Shown: positions 52,055 to 56,691 of the stretch, piece by piece
Numbering within the stretch: position 1 is the stretch's first letter
Layout: the number at the start of each line of letters is the position of its first letter
Assembly: GCA_017483185.1 (NCBI GenBank)
Contig: JAFULM010000007.1
Location: forward strand, 1-56,691
Source of the DNA: Prevotella sp.
GTDB lineage: Bacteria; Bacteroidota; Bacteroidia; Bacteroidales; Bacteroidaceae
Direction: 5' to 3'
DNA length: 56,691 nucleotides
Translations under genes and position numbers: made by a program
The notes under the pieces: model-generated
Databases searched by the model: none
The model's input: the letters and a program-made list of their open reading frames with translations, nothing else
What the model was told of the DNA's origin: nothing

Positions 52055-52366
52055 CTATTTATAATGGTTTGACAATTCCAATATATTACAGATTGTGACA
52101 ACAGGCTCGCCTTGTTCTCTCACAACAAACTCTACTCTGTACTGGGTGTTTACACGTATAGAAGAAATACCGGCCTTATCTCCTACCAAAACTTCATAGT
52201 GTAAAGAGGGAATAAGAAAGAGTTCCTCTATCTTTCCGACATGTTTTAAATAGTCGATGCACCGCTTGTAGCGCCGTATTATATCAGGTTGGAAACGATG
52301 TTTCTTATCGTCTTTACCCCTTTCATACAACACTTTCAGATATTCCTGCTCAAACGTTACTATCAT
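52055..52366 (-). CDS. higB: HigB-type (RelE superfamily) toxin
   Basis: This 103-residue protein is of the ribosome-dependent mRNA interferase type. The segments RRYKRCIDYLKHVGKIEELFLIPSLHYEVLVGD, then ISSIRVNTQYRVEFVVRE, then VVTICNILELSNHY have the RelE fold order and the conserved strand IRVNTQYRV before the last strand. It is the first gene of a two-gene operon with higA. The call is strong because of both sequence style and the partner. Confidence 0.88.
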   Translation of the reverse strand: MIVTFEQEYLKVLYERGKDDKKHRFQPDIIRRYKRCIDYLKHVGKIEELFLIPSLHYEVLVGDKAGISSIRVNTQYRVEFVVREQGEPVVTICNILELSNHYK

Positions 52367-52385
52367 TTATATCCAATTTGTCCTG

Positions 52386-52433
52386 CAAATATACGGTTTT
52401 TATCTGATATCTCCGCAAAAAAGCGGAGATATC
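52386..52433 (-). promoter_or_regulatory. higBA promoter with perfect palindrome
   Basis: The minus strand has a -7 TATATTTG (52386-52393) 19 bases upstream of higB. GATATCTCCGC (52406-52416) pairs perfectly with 52423-52433 around six A bases, and overlaps a TTTG at 52416-52419 that is 22 bases from the -7 box. It fits a HigA operator. It could also end the MATE transcript, which comes from the same strand. Confidence 0.7.
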
Positions 52434-52476
52434 AACATTTTTAAATTATTTCCATTCCACCTCTTCCCCGCCGCCA

Positions 52477-53787
52477 CTATATCCTCCCGGCAATCTCCCG
52501 GCGGTATATCACCGTCTGGACAGCGCCGCGCGAAGCGAGATAGAGCGTCATTGCGAGCCACAGGGCATGATTGCCGAGCGACGGATAAAGGCCGAAGAAG
52601 GTGGCGAAGAAGACGGCGGCGGATATGGCAAGGGACACGAGCATGCCCCGTGTGGCGGTGACACCGATGAAGATTCCGTCCCACACGAAAGCGGCCATGC
52701 TCAACAGCGGGATGACAAGCGCCCACGGAAAATAGGCCGCCGAAGCGCCGATGACAGCCTCGTCGTCGGTGAGCAGGCGCAAAAACGGTGTTCCGCCGAC
52801 GGCATAGACCGCGGTGAAGACCACGCCCATCAGCAGCCCCCAAAGGAAAAGCCGCCGGACAGTGTCGCGAAAAGCCACGCCGTTGTGTGCCCCGTAGTAG
52901 CGTCCGCCGAGCGCCTCGCCCGCGTTGGCGAAGCCGTCCATGACGTAGGAGAAGAGCAGGAAGAGCTGCATGAGCACCGTATTGACCGCCAGGATGACCG
53001 CCCCCTGACGTGCGCCGGCCGAAGTGAAATAGAGATTGACGGCCACGAGGCAGAGCGTCCGCAGGAATATGTCGCGGTTGACGGTGAAGAAACGGCCCAG
53101 CTCGCTCCGCCGCAACACGCCGGTCCACACCATATAGCGCCCCAGCCGGCCGTAATGACGCAGCAGGAGCACGGCGGCAGCGGCCAGGCCGGCATACTGG
53201 GCAATGACCGTGCCAATGGCCACACCCTCAATGCGCAGGCCCAATCCGTAGACGAGCGTGAGGCTGGCGCAGATGTTGACCACGTTCTGCATGATGGAGA
53301 CGAACATCGGGATGCGCGTGTTCTGCATGCCGACGAACCATCCCATCAGCCCGTAAAGTCCCAGCACGGCGGGCGCGCCCCAGACGCAGATGGAGAAATA
53401 CATGCGTGACAGCGGTTCGACATCGGCCGTGGGCCTCATCAGTCGCACCATCAGCCACTCCAGCACCCACTGTCCCGCAACGAGCATCAGCGCCACCGCC
53501 AGCGCTACGGCCATCGAGCGCACGAGCAGCTGCATGACACCCGTCATGTCGCGACGCCCGAAAGCCTGTGACGTCATGCCGCTCGTACCCATTCGCAGGA
53601 AACCGAATATCCAGTAGATGAGGTTGAACGTCATCGAGCCGACGGCTATTGCGCCGATATATGCCGCGTCGCCAAGATGGCCCACGATGGCCACGTCGAC
53701 GAGGCCGAGCAGCGGCACGGTGATGTTCGACACTATCGAAGGTCCTGCGATGCGCAGTATGCGGCGGTCAAGTCGGGTTATTGTCAT
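52477..53787 (-). CDS. MATE-family (DinF-like) multidrug exporter
   Basis: This 436-residue inner-membrane protein has about 12 hydrophobic segments in two similar halves. The opening LRIAGPSIVSNITVPLLGLVDVAIVGHLGDAAYIGAIAVG is typical of MATE proteins, and the second half opens near residue 245 (DIFLRTLCLVAVNLYFTSAGARQG). GMTSQAFGRRD and DGFANAGEALGGRYYGA are the paired loop motifs. Cation-coupled drug or metabolite export is the family function; the substrate is unknown. The short form and the AGPSIVSN start favour the DinF group. Confidence 0.92.
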   Translation of the reverse strand: MTITRLDRRILRIAGPSIVSNITVPLLGLVDVAIVGHLGDAAYIGAIAVGSMTFNLIYWIFGFLRMGTSGMTSQAFGRRDMTGVMQLLVRSMAVALAVALMLVAGQWVLEWLMVRLMRPTADVEPLSRMYFSICVWGAPAVLGLYGLMGWFVGMQNTRIPMFVSIMQNVVNICASLTLVYGLGLRIEGVAIGTVIAQYAGLAAAAVLLLRHYGRLGRYMVWTGVLRRSELGRFFTVNRDIFLRTLCLVAVNLYFTSAGARQGAVILAVNTVLMQLFLLFSYVMDGFANAGEALGGRYYGAHNGVAFRDTVRRLFLWGLLMGVVFTAVYAVGGTPFLRLLTDDEAVIGASAAYFPWALVIPLLSMAAFVWDGIFIGVTATRGMLVSLAISAAVFFATFFGLYPSLGNHALWLAMTLYLASRGAVQTVIYRREIAGRI

Positions 53788-53862
53788 AGCGGTATGTCAG
53801 CTGTTCTGTCGTTTCGTTTTAGAAAGAACGCACATTACGTGAGATTATTTTGCCGGGATGGA

Positions 53863-53970
53863 TATAATGTAAACGCAAAGCCGCAAAGAGGCAAAGTTCT
53901 ATCGCGGTAGAATGGCCACCGCAAGCTGTGACTCTGCGTCTTTGCTTCTTTGCGTTTACATTATTATAAA
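53863..53970. repeat. AAACGCAAAG palindromic repeat, third relative
   Basis: The left side carries ATAATGTAAACGCAAAG near 53864-53880. The right side carries the complement CTTTGCGTTTACATTAT near 53949-53965. Inner GCAAAG units are imperfectly matched, and a small GCGGT...ACCGC hairpin sits in the middle (53904-53922). It lies between MATE and the small open frame at 53991. Confidence 0.75.
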
Positions 53971-53990
53971 GACAAACCAGACGGGCGCCG

Positions 53991-54221
53991 TCAAAAGAAT
54001 ATATAGCTCTTCTGTCGCTTGAAAAATGCCGTGGCTATATCCTTGACGGCTGTTATGCGGGCTGTCTTGACCCGCTCGGCTGATGACATTCGTTCCTTTT
54101 CCATCCTGTTTTCGTCAGCCACTTGCCTGTCCATAGCGCTTTTTATAGAGTTCAGCAACGATGCGGCATCTTTAGCGCAGCTACTCTGAGCGTCGACCAT
54201 AGCAACAAGTTCGGCAGCCAT
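53991..54221 (-). CDS. Possible small Ala/Lys-rich protein, uncertain
   Basis: This 76-residue frame opens with MAAELVAMVDAQSSCAKDAASLLNS and is rich in Ala, Lys, Arg and Ser. The composition is that of a soluble helical protein, and an A-rich stretch precedes the ATG. The frame stays open upstream for about 25 more codons (YEEKRASAVGKTNKK), so it may be a remnant of a longer gene. I recognise no family. Nothing else in the interval explains it, but coding by chance is possible. Confidence 0.35.
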   Translation of the reverse strand: MAAELVAMVDAQSSCAKDAASLLNSIKSAMDRQVADENRMEKERMSSAERVKTARITAVKDIATAFFKRQKSYIFF

Positions 54222-54329
54222 TTGTTTTTTATTGGTTTTGCCTACCGCCGACGCTCGCTTTTCCTCATAAACGGACGATATTACCGAATTATGTACATTT
54301 TTACTATGTTACGAATGTACGTTTGTTTG

Positions 54330-54337
54330 TATATTTG
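54330..54337 (+). promoter_or_regulatory. -7 element of the esterase gene
   Basis: TATATTTG matches TAnnTTTG, 32 bases upstream of the start codon. No clear -33 box. Confidence 0.5.
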
Positions 54338-54369
54338 CGGCAAAAAACTATAAAACGACAAAAAACGCT

Positions 54370-56370
54370 ATGCAACAGAAACAGTTTATTTTGACATTCA
54401 TCCTTTCGGCCTTGACCATTGGGATGTTCGCTCAGGAACCGGCCAGTGTGTTCATATATGCCGGTCAGTCCAATGCCGACGGTCGGGTGTACAACAGTGA
54501 GTTGCCGGACTATCTCAAACCCGGTTACGCCCATCTCCACTATGCCAACGTCACGAGTGCGAGCACCGGAGAGTTCGGCAGCCGGACCTTTACGAATCTG
54601 AAGGAGCGTTGGGCTTTCTGTGATGTTACGAATTATTGTATTGAACAGACGTTGAAGACCGACTTCTATGCAGTCAAGTGTACATACGGCGGCACGGCGA
54701 TAGACACCGCCGCTACCTATGCCCATCTGCCGGTGTGGTGTGCCGACGAGGCATGGATAGCACGCAATAATGCCTATCGAGGCAACATCGACGAGGGCAG
54801 GTCGCTCACCAAGTCGCTCACCGAAGGACTTAACGACTGCGTTGCCGTCACCCTGTCCAAAATCCGGCAGGGGTATGACGTAAAAGCCATCATGTGGCAT
54901 CAGGGTGAGAGTGACAGAAGCAAGGCCGGCAACTATTATAAGAATTTCAAGGACATGATAAACTACATGCGCAATACCGTTTATCAGATTACCGGCCGTG
55001 AAAAAGACAAGACCCTGCCGTTCATATTCGGCACCGTGTCACATAACAGCAAGCAGTACAGCCGTGGTGTCGAGGATGCCCAGAAGCAGGTGGCAGCCGA
55101 ACTGCCCAATGTCTATTATATCGACATGAGTGATGCAGGATTGCGTTCCGACGCACTCCATTTTGATGCGGCATGGACCGAATATCTCGGCAAGAAGATG
55201 TACAACATGCTTGTCGGGCATAACATCGTGGCAGGTGAAGCCGTCGAGGTAGAGAAACCCCACGTCCCCAGCGCGAGTGACACGCTGAAAGTCGAGTCCG
55301 AGCGTGCATGGAATTTCACGGAGACGTGGAGCGACGAGGCGTTGACAGCCCTGCAATCAGATTCCCGTTGGTCGATGTTCCAAAGTTTGGGATACCGCTA
55401 TTCGGCTTCGATGTCTCAGGAGCAGGAACTGTCCGCAGGCGAAGATTATGTGTTTCCCTTGACCAAGGGACTCTACTTCAAGTGCTCCTCCGGCAACCGC
55501 ATCATCATCAATCCCGGCAAGTACCTTTGTTTCTACGGTGACAATCTCTACATGAAAGTTCCCAAGGTTTCTCCCGGTCAGACGGTGACGATTGTCACCA
55601 AATCGGCCAAAGGAGAGCGCGGACTGACCACCGACAGTGAGGAATACCTCGAGTTGGTGAGCGGTGGAACGAAGTCGACGGACATGGTCACCAACGTATG
55701 GCGTGTGAAGGACAGTTTGAAGGAGCCCGTCGATCTGGTCTTCCACTCCAACGGTGGCGCAATCTATGTGTACAGTGTCGAGGTGACTTCGCCATTCGTG
55801 CAAATATTGGTCGGAGCCGACGGCAAAGTGATGTTCAGCAGCGAGAAGTCGTGCAACGTCGCGCCGTTCTCTGATCTGGTCAAGGCTTATGTGGCCACCG
55901 CTTATGACGACAAAACAGGTGTGATAACCCTCGAACAGATTAACACGATCCCGGCCAATACCGGCGTGATGATGATAGGCGAGGAGTGTATGATCGGTGC
56001 GCCCGAGGTTGCCGGCGACGTGACTGTCCCGCACAATCTGTTTGTCGCTGTGCCGGGCGAAAAAGATATACCCGCCGCCGAGATGCGTGACGGAGCAACC
56101 TGTTGCAACTATGTGCTGCGCACCGTCAACGGCTCTTCCGATTTTCACAAACTCCGTGAGTCATACAAGCTGACGGGTCAGGCCTATCTGTCGCTTCCTG
56201 AGACCGACCGTGACGTGATAACGTTCGACGGAAACTCTACGGACGGCATCCGGGTCATCGTGAGTGACGACCTCGCCCCCGGCCGCTGGTATGACATCAA
56301 TGGCCGAATGGTCAGGACACCTACGAAAGGACTGTATATCTATAACGGTCGGAAGTTTTTGTTCAAGTAA
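54370..56370 (+). CDS. Secreted SASA/CE6-type carbohydrate esterase with type IX tail
   Basis: This 666-residue protein has a signal peptide (1-21). Residues 25-265 are a SASA/CE6 SGNH-type esterase: the serine block YAGQSNADGR (S34), the middle motif IMWHQGESD (about 179-187) and the histidine in DALHFD (about 256-261). The family removes acetyl groups from polysaccharides such as xylan and pectin, or from sialic acid; the substrate is not decided here. Residues 290-475 are a beta-rich domain of unknown type (LKVESERAWNFTETWSDE...AIYVYSVEV), often seen next to lyases in this group. Then a second beta domain runs to about 630, and a type IX tail ends the protein (WYDINGRMVRTPTKGLYIYNGRKFLFK). 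It probably acts outside the cell. Confidence 0.85.
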   Translation: MQQKQFILTFILSALTIGMFAQEPASVFIYAGQSNADGRVYNSELPDYLKPGYAHLHYANVTSASTGEFGSRTFTNLKERWAFCDVTNYCIEQTLKTDFYAVKCTYGGTAIDTAATYAHLPVWCADEAWIARNNAYRGNIDEGRSLTKSLTEGLNDCVAVTLSKIRQGYDVKAIMWHQGESDRSKAGNYYKNFKDMINYMRNTVYQITGREKDKTLPFIFGTVSHNSKQYSRGVEDAQKQVAAELPNVYYIDMSDAGLRSDALHFDAAWTEYLGKKMYNMLVGHNIVAGEAVEVEKPHVPSASDTLKVESERAWNFTETWSDEALTALQSDSRWSMFQSLGYRYSASMSQEQELSAGEDYVFPLTKGLYFKCSSGNRIIINPGKYLCFYGDNLYMKVPKVSPGQTVTIVTKSAKGERGLTTDSEEYLELVSGGTKSTDMVTNVWRVKDSLKEPVDLVFHSNGGAIYVYSVEVTSPFVQILVGADGKVMFSSEKSCNVAPFSDLVKAYVATAYDDKTGVITLEQINTIPANTGVMMIGEECMIGAPEVAGDVTVPHNLFVAVPGEKDIPAAEMRDGATCCNYVLRTVNGSSDFHKLRESYKLTGQAYLSLPETDRDVITFDGNSTDGIRVIVSDDLAPGRWYDINGRMVRTPTKGLYIYNGRKFLFK

Positions 56371-56414
56371 GGAAGAGCCCGTCTACCCCCCCCCAAAAAA
56401 AAAGCCCCGGAAAA

Positions 56415-56462
56415 TGAACTGCACCCCAAAAGTTTTGTGTCTAACTTTTGGGGTGCAGTTCA
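56415..56462. repeat. Perfect 20-base inverted repeat resembling IS ends
   Basis: TGAACTGCACCCCAAAAGTT (56415-56434) and its complement (56443-56462) flank an 8-base loop. The TG...CA tips and the ACCCCAAAAGTT core resemble the ends of IS3-family, IS150-group elements (recalled, not searched). It could also serve as the terminator of the esterase gene, 45 bases upstream. Confidence 0.75.
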
Positions 56463-56597
56463 AATTTTCGAAATATATTCTATTGTTACGAGCATTTTTT
56501 AATTAATTCATTATAAGTTAATCGATAGTGCCGAATATTTTTAATAAAGAATTATTGCTGTCCGGTAAAACAGATTTCCGTACGGCATGCTTAATCT

Positions 56598-56691
56598 GTT
56601 GTAGGGACATAGTCTTGTCTTTGTCCGCAAATAACATATTGATATCCAATCTTTTTCTTGCGGACAAAGACAAGACTATGTCCCTACAACA
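56598..56691. repeat. TAGGGACATA palindromic element, copy 3
   Basis: The arms 56598-56631 and 56658-56691 are essentially complementary. Two positions in each arm differ from copies 1 and 2, and in each case both arms changed so that pairing is kept. The element ends at the last base of the window and may continue. Confidence 0.85.

Larger units (their letters stand above)
56371..56691. other. Gene-free 321 bases at the window end
   Basis: It holds a homopolymer pair (nine C then nine A, 56386-56403), a perfect 20-base inverted repeat (56415-56462), about 130 bases of AT-rich plain sequence, and copy 3 of the TAGGGACATA palindrome up to the last base. No gene is visible. Confidence 0.75.

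Overview
The window looks like a chromosomal segment of a Bacteroidales bacterium, most likely Prevotella in the broad sense. Five things point there: a hybrid two-component sensor beside pectin-degrading genes; a type IX secretion gene (porQ); short C-terminal sorting tails on several large secreted proteins; TAnnTTTG promoter elements upstream of many genes; and a typical core gene set (cmk, ispH, meaB, DUF1573, topB). There are no plasmid or phage replication genes and no intact insertion sequence.

Layout. (1) 0.46-17.25 kb is part of a pectin (rhamnogalacturonan) utilisation locus. Four genes on the minus strand run from 13.5 kb down to 0.46 kb: a 1066-residue multi-domain surface protein, a family PL11 rhamnogalacturonan lyase, a GH2 beta-galactosidase-like enzyme, and a 1635-residue protein that appears to join three catalytic modules (GH106, GH28 and GH43). 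A divergent hybrid sensor/regulator at 13.68-17.25 kb probably controls them. No SusC/SusD pair lies in the window. (2) 17.3-23.3 kb is housekeeping: cmk, porQ, a TonB-family protein, a polyprenyl synthase, a TatD hydrolase and tRNA-Ser(GGA). A Panacea-type toxin-antitoxin pair sits in opposite orientation between cmk and porQ. (3) 24.3-29.7 kb encodes two large secreted proteins with sorting tails; one ends in an Omp28-type thioredoxin-like region. (4) 29.9-38.1 kb holds topB, a LUD-domain protein, a receiver/PPDK-N fusion protein and a short formate/nitrite-type channel, separated by repeat-rich DNA. (5) 38.2-50.0 kb is a minus-strand run: an esterase with a degenerate HAD tail, a Sel1-like protein, an unknown protein, ispH, meaB, a DUF1573 protein and an alpha-2-macroglobulin-like protein. 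(6) 50.3-56.4 kb holds an AAA/DUF4143 ATPase, a higBA module, a MATE exporter and a secreted SASA/CE6-type esterase.

How the genes fit together. The PL11 lyase, the 1066-residue protein and the esterase carry sorting tails, so they are probably exported by the type IX system and act on polymer outside the cell. The GH2 enzyme and the triple enzyme lack such tails and probably finish oligosaccharides in the periplasm. The hybrid sensor is expected to respond to a pectic oligosaccharide and activate the divergent operon.

The intergenic DNA is unusually rich in palindromic repeats of several families. One has three copies, with paired changes in both arms that preserve the hairpin. Another exists as a long inverted pair 23 kb apart. 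Low-complexity segments resembling intergenic repeats also appear to be inserted in frame in IspH, in the PPDK-like protein and in the tail of topoisomerase III. All function assignments rest on reading the translations by eye; no database search was run.
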